Origin: Beaufortia kweichowensis
Taxonomy: Eukaryota; Chordata; Actinopteri; Cypriniformes; Gastromyzontidae
Direction of reading: 5' to 3'
Assembly: GCA_019155185.1 (NCBI GenBank)
Contig: CM032794.1
Location: forward strand, 3,263,988 to 3,327,987
DNA length: 64,000 nucleotides
The notes beneath the pieces were generated by a model. That model did not search any database and was not told the DNA's origin. It worked only from the letters and a program-made list of their open reading frames with translations. This document shows, in pieces, positions 1 to 11,451 of this stretch. How positions within the stretch are numbered: the first letter of the stretch is position 1; every line of letters begins with the position of its first letter. Made by a program: the position numbers and the translations under genes.

Positions 1-186
1 TTCTAAAGAAAAGTCTAGTCTTCAATGTGGTAAATGCACACTATTGGGGTCTCCCAACTAATTTTGCTAATTTTGTCAGCTTTTTGTCAGATGCGCTTTT
101 AAACTATTTTAAAATAAATATTACCTTCATTTTACTTCAACTAATGAATGCTCTATTCACACTTTCCGTCTTTTGCTTATTTTTAA

Positions 187-470
187 TGGCAGATGAATGA
201 GATAAATGGCCCCTCTCGGTTGCCAACACTTGGGGCCCGGATCAATCGGAGGCCCAGCAGTAATTAACTCTTTGCTAAACTTACACCATTGATTTCCATT
301 TAATGCTGAGCACCACGCTGTAAATGAAGACCGATACCTGGGCGCAGGGGTGGAGGAAACTCTAGGGTGGTGAGTTGCGAGGATTCGGGGACCTGATAAA
401 TTGGGCGCCCTTTAATTGGGAGTGTAGCAGTCTTAGCGGAACCTGTTCAGAGAAAAAGGCTCAGCTGGGG
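187..470. promoter_or_regulatory. CNE-like block
   Basis: A GC-balanced, non-repetitive block sits in AT-rich surroundings. It contains GGCCC motifs, a GATCAATC site near 239, a TAATTAA homeodomain-type core near 261 and ATTTAATG. No ORF reads through it. The composition is typical of vertebrate developmental enhancers, but conservation is not visible from one sequence. It could equally be ordinary unique DNA. Confidence 0.3.
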
Positions 471-2104
471 CCTAATTGGGGTGGGTTGTACGCACCGGAG
501 GGGACCCTGTCATTGTCTTTAGTTTGTTCCTGTATTACTCCATAGGGACCAGACTGCCAGCAAACAGAGCGACTGCTGTGATTTCTTATAGTTATGGTGG
601 AACGGTCACCAGAATAATCAACAGCTTGTTGTCCGTCGGCTTTCCTGCAGCCTTATCTCTTCCGATCTGTATATCCGTCGAGCCGGACGAGTTATTAAAT
701 ACTTGAGGGCGTAAATGAATAGAATGCTCCTTCTGGCTTCGCTAAGTTTTGGTATTACGGCAGTGTTGTCAAAGGCTGCCTTTGTTTGCGCTTTCTAATC
801 GAATCAAACACGATCCCCCGTCCACCACCAGATGAAGCTGTCCTAAAAGTTGTTTTACTTGGAGAACGTCAAATCTCATCTGAAAAGCACACTGCTGATG
901 GAGAGCAGGAGCATTTCCACAGCAGAAGATAGATTGTAGTTTTTCCTGCAATTTCATTTATTTTTGACTTTGATACATTCTTTAGAAGCATTAATGGTCC
1001 GGGCTTAGATCAGTACACCATCTTGTCGCCATATATCAGGGAAATAGATGGAATTTTGTATCTGATTGTATTGTTAGTGTGATCCGCTCTGTTCTTTGTA
1101 ACGTAATGGTTTGTCTGTGGCTTGATGGCTCTTGTCTGAAACAGTTTCTCCATTGTTCTATAGGCCCGCTGGGGTGCTCAATGTCTCACTTAAACTGCTG
1201 TCACTTGCCAGCCAATGAACTTGACTTTAAACTTAGGGAAATCCAATTGGAGTCTAATACACCATAATGGGCTGATCAATACTAATTATGGAGCCCCCAC
1301 ATCGAACAAAAGATATCACTCTGGGCTCACATGCACTGGGAGGGTGTGTGTGTGTTTGCATGTGTCTGTGTTACAGTTTTATGTGCATTTCAAACACTCA
1401 GCACTAGTTTGCACCAGGTGTGATGCTCCAGTGTCATGCTTAATACATGCACATGCTCTTTCAGGATTGCTTTGTCTGATGCAACACCCATACAAATACA
1501 CACATGCATACAGTACACACGTGTGTGCGTGAAAGAGGATGAGAGAGGAGGGCAGCTTTTCACTATAAATGATATAGCATCTGTGATGTCTCCTGGGAGC
1601 CATTCTAGATGTGATTTTTTTTTGACTCTCGCGCTGTTTTTAATTGATCAAGGCTGGGAATTGCTAGATTCAGACTGTTGATGAAGTAAGGCCTAAGACT
1701 CAGATTTGAGAAAACGGCCAAGCCAGTGAGATTTGAATAAAAGGTTAAATAGTTAAAAAGCTTATTCGAACACTTATTCGAAGTTTTATTGCATTGGCTT
1801 ATCATAGTGCTTGAAAGTTTCTTCTTGCTGTTACTTTAAATGAACTATTGCTGTGTGAAATCACAGTTCATTACATTAACATCTTTCACTAATCCACATT
1901 CTCCACCTGACAAGTAGAAAGTGTGAAAATATTTTTACTTTTTTGAAGTGTTCATCTATTGCTTTGTCATTTAAACAAACTTCTTATTTTTTAACCTTTG
2001 CATGAAATTGCTTACAGTTTGCAAGTAATGCAATTCAGACAAGTGTGGCTTTTATTTTATTTTTTAAAGAAATACTTTTTGGCTGCTCTATTTACACTAA
2101 TTCA
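471..2104. other. Unique intergenic sequence, no gene seen
   Basis: No ORF here looks coding. The stretch at about 1140-1320 is GC-balanced and includes CTGATCAATA at 1272-1281 followed by CTAATTATGG, so it may be a second enhancer-like block. Short TG/CA runs lie at 1342-1375 and 1497-1530. The remainder is AT-rich filler. Confidence 0.4.
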
Positions 2105-2518
2105 TACAGTACCATTTAAAAGTTTAGACACGATTGACAAAAGCTTTTCAATCATGATCTTAAAAATCATTCAGTTTGAAGGTGTAATTTCAATGTTTAA
2201 AATTACTTTTGTAGACAAAAATATATTTGTGCCATATATTTTGTCCTTCAGTGTTGTTTAAAAAGCTTCTCAGGTTGAGACCTCAGGAAACTGGATGATA
2301 GTATAGTTTTACAAATTGTAGACAAAGGGTGACTATTTTTGAAGATGATCAAATATAACATAGTGTTCATTTTTTGGATGCTTTTAGTCACAACATAATT
2401 CACACAGTTACTGTTGTGTTATTTTATGGTTTTGATGAGTTTACTGCTATTCTAAAATGTAAAAAAAACATGAAAACAACAGCGAGTAAGTGCTTTCAAA
2501 CTTTTGACTGGTACTGTA
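2105..2518. mobile_element. MITE, CAGTACCA..AAAAGTTT type, copy 1
   Basis: The left end (ACAGTACCATTTAAAAGTTT, from 2106) and the right end (CAAACTTTTGACTGGTACTG, ending about 2517) are imperfect inverted repeats. The inside is AT-rich and carries no transposase. Short elements ending in 'AAACTTTTGACTGGTACTGTA' are common in fish genomes. I interpret this as a non-autonomous DNA transposon of about 414 bp. A second, half-length copy lies at 17,345-17,472. The 87-aa and 67-aa open frames inside are incidental. Confidence 0.7.
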
Positions 2519-3508
2519 CTGTATGTGATCTTGTCATAGATGAATCCATCTCTTGTCCTGAGCTAGTGTCAGGTTGAATGAGGGCAGGTCTGGGACACGT
2601 GTTGCATGCTAAATGAACATTTTCCGCTCCCTATCTCACAGCGCACAAAAAATATGTTTGTGCATGTTTTTGTGCGCACACATCCTGTAATTGCATTAAG
2701 AGGATGACGCACTTTCTTACTCTGTTTAAACTCATTATAATTGTCAGTGAATGGTGGGCTAGTGTGGCAGTGTGAGGACAGGACAAAGATACATCAGTAG
2801 GACATCGTTCATAAAGTCAGACCAAATGAGACAGACACTGTCTGGAATGTCACGTGTGCTGACACAAACCTCCTGTGTGTGTTTGACGCCCGAGTGGCAT
2901 CCCTTTATTGTGACATGGCTTTTATAAGAAAGAGATAGACACCGTCAGAGAGTTGAGTCAGGGGGTGCAGGGGGAAAAAGTATAATTTAAAGAGACAGAA
3001 ACCCTGATAAATTTACCCAGTTCAGGAAAAGTGCACAAGCTCTGAATGGTGAGTGTGCTGAGCTGGTCTGTTGAGGTTCTTACTGTAGTGTGAAATTGCA
3101 GGAGCTTTCTGCACAGCAACAAATCAAGAAGAATGACTAACACACACATGTTTGCATGAACAACACAGAGAAACGCAGCTCTGCACTGCATAAGATGCAA
3201 TTTATTTCTTAAATCATGCTTTGTTCCGAGTTAAAGAAATATTTTTTATTTTCAACAATAGCTAAACTATATCCCAGCAAAATATAATTACATTTTATAA
3301 ATCATATATTTAAGATGAAAATTAAATGTAAATATTTAGGCCAAGATTTTTTAAATCATCATATTGGTCCCTGGAACAACCAGTGTATGGTAACATTGTA
3401 GACTACTATTATAAGTGCATAATTGTCAGCGTTTTTTTGTTTGTTTTTACAATTTGGTAATCAACATAATGCAATAGATTTTGTGGATAGAGCTTTAGTT
3501 GTATTTTA
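2519..3508. other. Intergenic sequence, no gene seen
   Basis: AT-rich sequence with no coding signal. An 11-bp perfect inverted repeat (GCGCACAAAAA at 2641-2651 and its complement at 2667-2677) could form a small hairpin. The part from 2700 to 3190 is more GC-balanced, and a CACGTG-like CACGTGTG lies near 2852. Confidence 0.4.
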
Positions 3509-3728
3509 GGGGATAGTTTACCCAAAAATTACAATTCTTTCATCATTTACTCAACATCATGTATTGATGACCTGTATGACTTTCTTTTTTCTGGGGAAAA
3601 CAAAACAAGATATTTTAAAGAATGTTGGTATCAACATTGACCCCTATTATATCTTCTTTTTTGTGGTCTTTTATGAAGAATATAGTCCATAAAGGTTTTG
3701 AATGACATGAGGTTGTGAGTAAACAATG
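3509..3728. mobile_element. MITE, GGGATAGTTTACCC type, copy 1 (3'-truncated)
   Basis: It starts GGGATAGTTTACCCAAAAAT, continues with CATCATTTACTCAACATCATG and CTGTATGACTTTCTTTTTTCTG, then AAGATATTTTAAAGAATGTTGG, and later has ATGACATGAGGTTGTGAGTAAA. This is the order of a short palindromic element very common in cyprinids. The terminal GGTGAACTATCCC expected at the far end is missing, so this copy is truncated or decayed. Other copies are at 22,614-22,881 and 39,301-39,722. Confidence 0.8.
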
Positions 3729-4342
3729 CTTTATGCTACCACCACCTGATCTGAAGACTATTTTAACCAATAGTGACCCTTGCGTACTTTTGATTGCTCA
3801 CGTATTATGACTTCACTCTACCACTTATAATCATAATGCCCCAACAGTCCATAAAAATGCTTTATATTTCATAAATAATCATTTGTACTACAGGTATGTC
3901 AGAACCATGCCAGCAATAATGATGTAACTAAATAAACCATTACATGAGGACATGTTTAGATTAAGACAAGAACCTGGGCATGTTTTCTATGTATAAATTG
4001 ATACATGCTCCCTGTAAACTGAATGATGTCATGTATTAGGTTAATGGCATTGTTTCCACACACTGTGTCAGTATGTGTGAATACAGTGGCGCATGCGCCC
4101 CCCCCACACCAACCCAATTCTTCTTTTCATTTATTTTTTGTTGCTGTTCTTCATTCTTCACTCATATTTCTCACTCGCTACTCTGTCTTGGACAGTCTCT
4201 CTCTCCTTCTCTCATCATTTTAATAGTGGACCTCAGAGCGGTTGCCATGTCGACCAGCCAGCATATTACTATGGCAACGGGTCTGCGCGGCGAGCCTGCT
4301 GATTAGGGAGAGATGTCTAGTGTAGCCTGGCCAACGGTGAGG

Positions 4343-4388
<46 letters not shown>

Positions 4389-4845
4389 AAGAGAAAGTGG
4401 GGAGAACCTTGTGAGTGTGTGTGTGTTAGTGAGTGTTTTCTTGAAGTGTGTAAGGTCTTCTATAATTAGAACTGTGTAGACATTTTTACCAGCCCAGATA
4501 AGATTCTTATAAAGCCGCTGCCACAAATGTGCACCTCACCATTTTATTTCTCTCAGCAGGACATATTTAGTTAGTGATGTTGACCTGGAACACTCAAGTT
4601 AATTGTCTGTCTGTCTTTCTGTCTGTAATTCTGTCTCTTTGTGTGCATAATACTTTCTATACACTCAGTGTTGGTCCACCCTTTTCCTTTTTTATGTCTT
4701 GTTAATCCTCAGTTGTATAAACATCACTATTATTATTACTCATGGTTAGTAGTTAAGTTTGCATCGTTTCTGCTACCAAAATGAGTAATCATGCAGCTTA
4801 TTGACGACAGATATGGTTTTTATTTTTTTGTACTTAAAAAATCTC
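3729..4845. other. Intergenic sequence with a small GC-rich core
   Basis: Mostly AT-rich sequence with a CT-rich stretch at 4110-4220. A GC-rich core at 4230-4320 carries perfect inverted half-sites GTTGCCAT (4241-4248) and ATGGCAAC (4271-4278). No ORF is credible; the short overlapping frames at 4023-4306 come from the CT-rich stretch. Confidence 0.4.
4346..4387. repeat. (AG)n microsatellite
   Basis: Uninterrupted AG dinucleotides, about 21 copies, directly readable. Confidence 0.97.
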
Positions 4846-5069
4846 ATACACTCTTAAAAATAAAGGTGATTCACAATGCCATAGAAGAACCATTTATGGC
4901 TTAATGGTCCCATAAAGAACCTTTAACAAACTGTAGACTATGAAAAGAAAAAAGAAATGGTTCTTTTTAAGAATCTTTGGCTGAAAGGTTCTTTGGGGAA
5001 CCAAAAATGGTTCTTCTGTGGCATTGCTGTGAAGAAGCTGTTCTATCACCTTTATTTTTAAGAGTGTAT
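4846..5069. mobile_element. Palindromic MITE, CACTCTTAAAAATAAAGGTG type, copy 1
   Basis: Perfect 25-bp terminal inverted repeats run from 4846 to 4870 and from 5045 to 5069 (outer ends ATACACTCTT and AAGAGTGTAT). Inside are the inverted blocks CATAGAAGAACCATTTATGG and CAAAAATGGTTCTTCTGTGG, then CCATAAAGAACC and GGTTCTTTGGGGAACC. The whole 224 bp could fold into a long hairpin and encodes nothing. Palindromic elements of this type are abundant in teleosts. The perfect ends suggest this copy is younger than the one at 34,704-34,914. Confidence 0.85.
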
Positions 5070-5319
5070 ATTTATGGATCTGTACATCATAGACACTGGT
5101 GAGTGGGATATTTTGACATGGACCAGTAAGCAACACCTTAGAAACCCCATAACAAACGCTGTCATTTTTGAGTCATTGTTGAGATTTGTATAAGCAAATA
5201 CCACTCTAATGTTTTTGAGAAAATGAAAATGTAGCATTTCTTTAGATTTTCTTTCTGGATATATAACTGCAGTCTTGCAAAAAGCATCACGCTATAATCA
5301 TACTGTTTGAAGCTCGAAA

Positions 5320-6320
5320 TGAGCTCTCTGGTTTCTGTTCGTCCTGTGGTCTGTAGATCTGGTTGGTCAGGTCTTTGCAGGAAGGAGGGGGTCATAAAAA
5401 GAGCTTCGCCCACAGCGAGCGTGTTAATGAACAGCAAACAGGGGGCTGTATAAAGTTGTCTCACCTCTCACGCACTTACCAGGCCCCCCCAGACCTTCCT
5501 GATCTATCAGAAAAACTAATTACAAGATCTAATTAGGGAGAGGGAAAGAGAGAGTGACCCATGCAGCTAGTTTAGGACGGTAATTACGCCTTATTTATTA
5601 TTCATCTCACAGCCAAATAAGCCTGACATTTCAATAACAATAAAAGATGGGACATATTAAACAAAAAGCGTGCAGAGAAATGTGTCCAGAGTAATTGCCC
5701 GCTTACAGATGAGAACCAGGCTGTTGTTATTTACATTACTGTACTGTTTGTATTGGCGAAGGGCGAAGACACCCTGATGTCGGTACGGAAAATAAACTCA
5801 GAAACGTGACTGACCCTCATCACAAGCCGACCATTATTTTTTAGTGCTGGTGCATATATTAGGGAGCAAGATTTTAATGGCCGTCTTGCTCTCTGTTGTG
5901 TCAGGTCTTCAGAGAGAGCGGCTCATCCGCCTGGCCTCCGTCGTCCACCTCTTGAACCGGTTCGGGCACCTTAGGCCCCCACTTTGTTATGTGTCTGTGT
6001 GTGGCCAGTTGCCAAAGTGAATCACAAAGTGACAGAAAATAAATGCGGTTGAAAATGGGATGTGGGATATTTATCAGGTTTTTATGGGACTACCTCTCAG
6101 CTCTTTGTACCTCATAACAGCAGTTCATTGTTTTATCTCCTATTTCTTTCTCTTAAACTTCTGCTCTGTCTTACTGCATCTGCAACAGCTCATTAGGGCC
6201 GTACGCATCTGCTGGTCTCATTGGCTGCACTGGAGGTGGAGGAATAGCACATAATTATTAGGTGGAGATGGCATTATGCTCATCAGGAATTATGGATGAG
6301 TCTCCGGGCGCCGGCCCCGG
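5320..6320. promoter_or_regulatory. Long CNE-like block
   Basis: About 1 kb of unique, GC-balanced DNA. Visible motifs are TCTAATTAGG near 5529, a GGTAATTACG core near 5579, AATTATTAGG near 6252, and a CGG/CCGG-rich end at 6300-6335. It is one of the longest low-repeat stretches in the left half. No frame is open across it. Dense homeodomain-type cores suggest a developmental enhancer; this is inference from composition. Confidence 0.4.
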
Positions 6321-6537
6321 TGTCGACTCAACACGGGCCGTGCACAGGGAGGATGGGGTGATGGGAGAATAAGAGGGGGGGTTTACAGGTAGAAAGGTCA
6401 CCTAGAGCAACTGTGTCCCTCATCAGTCAGAATTCACACCCATAGCTCATGTCCTGAACCTGCACACGCACTTATCCAGAGCCCAGTACTACGTCACTTG
6501 TCACAGTTGACACTTGTGTCCTCCAGCCTTATGTACT

Positions 6538-6553
6538 GGTTGCTGAGGCAACC
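6538..6553. promoter_or_regulatory. Candidate RFX X-box
   Basis: GGTTGCTGAGGCAACC is a perfect inverted repeat with the half-site layout of the RFX consensus (GTTGC, four bases, GCAAC). RFX proteins bind such X-boxes, often at ciliary and neural genes. The match is seen directly; use in vivo is unknown. Confidence 0.5.
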
Positions 6554-6559
6554 ATCATC

Positions 6560-7500
6560 ACTGTCTTGAATCACCCTACTACAGTCATAGAAAGACTCCC
6601 GTGACACTGAACTTAAAACAATCTCAGTGTGCACTGGTTAAGAAAAAATTGAGTTAAATTAAATTTCAATTAGAAATGCTTATATTATTTAATTCAGTAC
6701 TATACAAATACTTTATTCAATATTAATGATTTTACAAACCTCACTTTATATTTTATATTATACAAAGTAAACCAACTCCCAAATATCAACTAAAATATCA
6801 ACTATATGTTCAACAAATTCACAACTTATATAAATATATAATGAGTTACTCAGATAGATGGATAGATGGATGGATGGATAGATAGATAGATTTTGGTATG
6901 TAGTTGGTTTTTGGTGGAGTTTGTTTGCTTTCTGATATGTAATGATATTATGTATATTGAGAATATATGAATGGTTTGCTGTATGTTGTTTAGTTTGTAG
7001 CTTGTTCAGGGTTTTATAAGAGTAAACCAGGTTGATCAGGAAGAAATTGCAATCAGTGAATTGATGCACATGATGCAATGCATTTTAAGCCCCTCTCCAA
7101 ATATCCCAGAATTCACAGCTTGACAGTGTAAATTGCACACATACACAGTAATTAATCCAATACTAGCGGAGGTCAACAGCATCTTAATGCACACTAATCT
7201 TTGTGGTGTTTACCTGCTAATATGGCTTAAACTGAGCAACAACAGTTTGCCTGAAGACTAAAAATAATCTGTCAACATTTATCTCAGTGATGCTTTGTGT
7301 TCACGTGTTTGTTAGGTGGTTTTTATATCTTTTGTGTGTCTTTCCATATGGTGAGCATATATAAGATATATAGAAAAAATATTTGTATATTATGTATATT
7401 TTATGTAAAATATCTTAGTGGTTTATGTAGACATTTATATGACACAAACACGCTTACACAAAGAAAGAGATTTGGTTGTTGACCTTGCGAATGCAATAAG
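6560..7500. other. AT-rich intergenic sequence
   Basis: No gene seen. The 106-aa minus-strand frame at 6758-7078 is driven by AT-rich and GATA-repeat sequence and is not credible. Poly-A/T and TATATA runs are common, for example at 7355-7410. Confidence 0.5.
6852..6891. repeat. (GATA/GATG)n microsatellite
   Basis: Ten tetramer units, with GATG interspersed among GATA. This is an imperfect short tandem repeat. Confidence 0.95.
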
Positions 7501-7579
7501 GAGAGTTTAAGCCCAGTGACCCATGTAGTATTCAGGGGGGTGGGATTGGTCCTTTCTCTGCTACCTCTCGCTTTCTACT

Positions 7580-8060
7580 CCACTTATCATCTGAAATAAG
7601 TGCCATCATCAGAGGCTGCAATTGATGGCAATCCCAGCATGCCCCCCTCTACATTATTTAGACCTGGAGTGGACATCAAGATTTTTGCTTTTGTCTTCCA
7701 GTCTTCATCTGTCAGAGGTCTCAGATCTGTGATTCCTGTTGTGTCATTTGACCAGACTCCAGTGTGGAGCAGCACAAAGGAGCTAACAGGTTTGACAATT
7801 GAATGGGCCACGCTGAGAAATCTAACCAAACCACTTCATAGACACCCCTAGCCATGGCTTTGAGAAGTCGTACCGATAATCTACATGTAAGACGGCCAAG
7901 AGCAGATGCGCAGAGCGGGAGAAAGTGAGAGTTGTTCACCTCAGGGCTGTGGGGGAGAGCTTGAACAATGTCTCCCTAGGGGGGTGATATTTTATAGTTT
8001 GTGTCCATCAGTGGCGTGGCCCGGGGCGCTGAGGTTGACAGTAAGTGCTCTCTACACTGC
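7580..8060. promoter_or_regulatory. CNE-like block, open on both strands
   Basis: Unique, GC-balanced sequence. A minus-strand frame at 7587-7829 (80 aa) and a plus-strand frame at 7600-7851 (83 aa) overlap almost completely. Neither shows a recognisable domain or a clear splice context, so I read the block as non-coding. Sequence such as CAGAGGTCTCAGATCTGTGA near 7714 is low in repeats. Confidence 0.35.
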
Positions 8061-8419
8061 TGACACTGATTCATCTGAGCTATGACATACATGAGATGGA
8101 GGGGGGGTCAAAAGAGACGAACAAGACAATGAATAAGAAAAAGGGGCATCTTAGAGGCCTGTGTGTGACACAACCTTGACTCGTCATCCACACAAAGTTA
8201 GTCAAGACCCCAAGTGTTTGTGTTTGTTGGTTTGAATCTATCGTGGCATTTCAATTTCTCCTCTGTTCCCCTTTGCTACTTTTCTACATTTATATAGGAG
8301 AGGAAGAATGTGAACCCTGGGCCCGCAGGATACGCATACTAAGCAATCAATGTGTCACCTCTTCCTGACAATCCTTTTTTTTCTATACAGGGGACCTGCT
8401 CATTTTTTCTTGTCAGCAG

Positions 8420-8900
8420 AAGGTAATTTGCTGTATTGTGATTCGGCCCAATAGCCGGGTGATGGAGGTGCGTGATGGGTCGGCACCCAAACCCCCTTCA
8501 TTCAACCTCAAACCAACCCCCCCCACCGACGCATACACGCGCTAGACTTTAGTTGTCCCCGCTCAAGCAGAATCAAGGCACCCCACCCATAGCCGCATCT
8601 CCATCTGAGGCTGTTAAATGTGATAAGCGTGGAGTGTGGCGCTGGGGCCTCTGATTAATAAAAGATGGGGCTGCTCTAGGCTCCCAGGGGATGTCCTTTC
8701 TGAACCGCCCCGCCCGGCACACGCACAGACGCTCTACACAATGCCTCTCGCGCCCGCACAAAAGACAGGAAATGGGTGCGAAAAGCAATCATGGAAATAT
8801 AACATTTAAAACGGTCTGCGCTGCTCACATCTTGCACACGGACGGCAGCGAGCCCGCATTGAAAATCTAGAAATTATGACACATGCATATTTACATATTT
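8420..8900. promoter_or_regulatory. GC-rich CNE-like block
   Basis: CpG-containing unique DNA with CGGCACCC, CCGACGCATACACGCGC, CCGCCCCGCCC (a GC-box-like core near 8706) and TCTCGCGCCCGC. It has no coding frame of note. A distal enhancer or an alternative promoter are both possible; no start codon plus donor pair was found nearby. Confidence 0.35.
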
Positions 8901-9290
8901 GGTGGATGTATATTCAAGCGTAAACATGTGTGAGACAGGGATTCTGATACCCTGCTGCGCTAAAAAAATACATTTATATTTTCATGTTTTGGTTTAGTAT
9001 GTGCACTGATGCAGTTGTGTTTTTATTTTAGATTTGAACGGTGAGGAGAGGGACATTACGCCCGGCTACATATTTATGGCGTTTGTTGGGAGTGCTTTCA
9101 CGCAGATACTAGATACTTCACATTTGTATTCTGGTTTTTGTTGAAAAGAATTTGTTTATTTTTGTTAAAACCTAGAGACACAAATGTAAACATATGCCAT
9201 TAATGTCTGTTTTTGTAGCCACACAACCATATCTAACCATATCAACCTACGTAAACATAAAAATGCATGCATGATTATTAAATCTGTCTA
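8901..9290. other. AT-rich intergenic sequence
   Basis: Nothing recognisable; TTTTATTTTAG near 9030 resembles a splice acceptor but has no open frame behind it. Confidence 0.4.
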
Positions 9291-9900
9291 TCAGGTATCC
9301 TTTCCCTTTAAGACCAAGATCGAGTCCGGTCGCTGCTTTATTGTAGACTCTGCGTTTATCTTTTCATAACCACACCCCCGCTGCGGGACCAGACAATAGC
9401 ATGACATTTCTAATTTTCTGCTGGATAATGGCAGTCATAGCAAAATGAAATAGGTCAGAGGTCAGTTTTGCTAGATGTGATTTCTGGGGACATGGACCCT
9501 TTGCTCTGGATAAAAAAGGAGACGACGCAAATGCTTTAATTTGATTTCAGAATATTGTCTTGTCAGTGCGGCGCAGCTAAGAAAATAGCAAACGAATTTG
9601 CAACATTCCAAATTCAATTTTATGATCAGCGGTTTGGTATTGTATGAGTTTATTCATTTATTCTGTAAGGAGTGATGCAGATACGATGCAGCGGAGCTGA
9701 GCGTGTTTCTGTTATTCATGTGTCTGTGTCCCTTTTGACCTCATCAGCCGGCTCCTCCCACCAGCCTCAGCTGAAAAAGATTGATATAGCCAGCGCATGA
9801 ATATGTATGCAATATGCACATTGACTTGAACTTGCTTTTGACCTTCTTCCTATAAACAATATACATATATACATATGAACCAGCAGCCTGTGAAAAATGG
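9291..9900. promoter_or_regulatory. CNE-like block
   Basis: Unique sequence with GC-balanced parts: GACCAAGATCGAGTCCGG near 9310, CACACCCCCGCTGCGGGACC near 9372, and GAGGTCAGTTTTGCTAG near 9457, which contains an AGGTCA nuclear-receptor half-site. GGATAAAAAAGG near 9507 is AT-box like. There is no open frame. Confidence 0.35.
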
Positions 9901-10185
9901 AGCCACATGACATTTCCATGCATTGATCAGTATTTTTTTTCATTAAACTGGTGTGTATTGTGGTTTGTTTGTGACAATGCTTTTCTCTCTACTAATGGCT
10001 ATTATTGGCAAAAATAAAATGGCAAAAGCTAATGACAATTATTGGCAAAATTTAATAGCAGTGGTTTTGACAAATCCTGGCCCAATTTACTCCAATTTAT
10101 TCCTGGCAAGAATAAATGCTGTTGTTTATATGAGAATTATGCATTTGACATTTCTCTCCGCTCTCCATTCTCATCTGCGTTTCAG

Positions 10186-10258
10186 CCAATGTATATGCCG
10201 CCCAAGAGCGTAAACTACTCCAAGACTCTGTTTTCCCGAGAGCAGCACAGGACAGAAG
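10186..10258 (+). CDS. Possible internal exon (weak)
   Basis: A pyrimidine-rich run ending TGCGTTTCAG (acceptor at 10,184-10,185) precedes 73 bp that are open in the frame starting at 10,186. They end GACAGAAG before a GTGGGG donor. The 24 encoded residues include MPPKSVNYSKT and SREQHRTE, and 15 of 24 third positions are G or C, unlike the AT-rich surroundings. The leftover base (phase 1) pairs with the two bases that open the candidate exon at 11,452. I do not recognise the protein. The donor is suboptimal and a CNE could look the same. If real, it belongs to a gene other than the one starting at 47,739, or to an upstream transcript of it. Confidence 0.2.
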
Positions 10259-10299
10259 GTGGGGATGCTGTACTCTCTTAAACTGCTGCCCTGGAAGGT

Positions 10300-11060
10300 C
10301 ATTGCTCACAGTCATGTCAGAGGGCCAGCGCGGCCCCTTGGGCCCTATGACAAACAGGGCTGCAGTGCTGAGGTGTGTGTCAGGGGTGTTTTTCCACAAA
10401 GCATTCTATAAAAGTGTAACCGCTCAGAGTTTGCCCTTTCCTCCCCGTACGCACGCACGCACTGCTCAGCCAACAGGCCCCTAAAGAGCTCTTAAGAAGT
10501 GCTGAGCCAACACACAAGCTGGCCCTGCTAGCAACTCGTGTAATTCTCTCTCTTTCTCTTTCGCTCGTGCTGAATCACGCCAGCTTGCCACTGTCACAAG
10601 CGTTGGGAAGGCGGTGCTTGTTTGGGGCCTGAAGCTAATTATGGAGCATTAGAGCAAGGCTAAATAAATGTGTAGTGTTGCTAATTGCACGCCAGTGAAA
10701 ACAATAACTCTACAACAGATGCCTAAGGGCACAAGGGGACGAGAGGCTCTGGGAATAGAGGGCCTTGGCACGGGGCCAGCGCTAGGCACCGGGACCAACG
10801 GCGGCCCCTCCTCCAACCCTTCAGATACCATCCAGAAACACATGTAACCTGGTATCATCAACAAGCAGTCAAGCTGTGTTTGTGCATGTGTGGGTGAGTG
10901 TGTGTGTGTGTGTAAAAGCTCCCATGATTCCCAGTACACAAACATGCACAGCGGAACCAACGACAATCTGTCTCTGCCACCTTCACACATCACTGCATTA
11001 ATAAACATGAATTAGTAATAGCACAATTAGACCCGGGCGCAATGTTTGTGTGGAAAATGC
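10300..11060. promoter_or_regulatory. GC-rich CNE-like block
   Basis: Unique sequence rich in GGCCC/GGGCC motifs (near 10,325-10,345 and 10,765-10,805) with an ACGCACGCACGCAC mini-repeat near 10,450 and AAGCTAATTATGGAGC near 10,632. The minus-strand 119-aa frame over 10,649-11,008 crosses the TG repeat and is not credible. Two parts, 10,300-10,500 and 10,560-10,860, look most enhancer-like. Confidence 0.35.
10899..10912. repeat. Short (TG)n run
   Basis: Seven TG units inside a wider TG-rich patch. Confidence 0.85.
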
Positions 11061-11451
11061 GGCTGTGAGTTGCCAGGCAGACACTGCAGATTTTAGGTTT
11101 GTGATCCTGTTTACACAACTAGTTGTTAATGACGTAATTAAAAGTGCATTTAAGGTGGGTTTAGTACAAGTGCAGAGCAAGCAAATCACATGGAAAACGG
11201 TATGTGTGTCTTGCAAATCTTGACACCAGATTTTCTGCAGTGTTAGACAAAAACATATCACCACACTAAAAGTCTATTCAATCCTGAATTTAAATCCGAC
11301 TGTCACTCCAAAACTTCACCCTGTCACTCCGCATCTGCAATGTCTACACAACCAATGAGAAGAGAGAATGAAAGAGATAAACAGTATCCCAAAGCATCTT
11401 TCTCACACATGTCTCTTTGTGTTTCTCTGCGTGTTTGTGTCTGTGTTTTAG
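11061..11451. other. Intergenic sequence, nothing recognised
   Basis: Mixed sequence between two GC-balanced segments; no gene or repeat signature seen. Confidence 0.4.
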
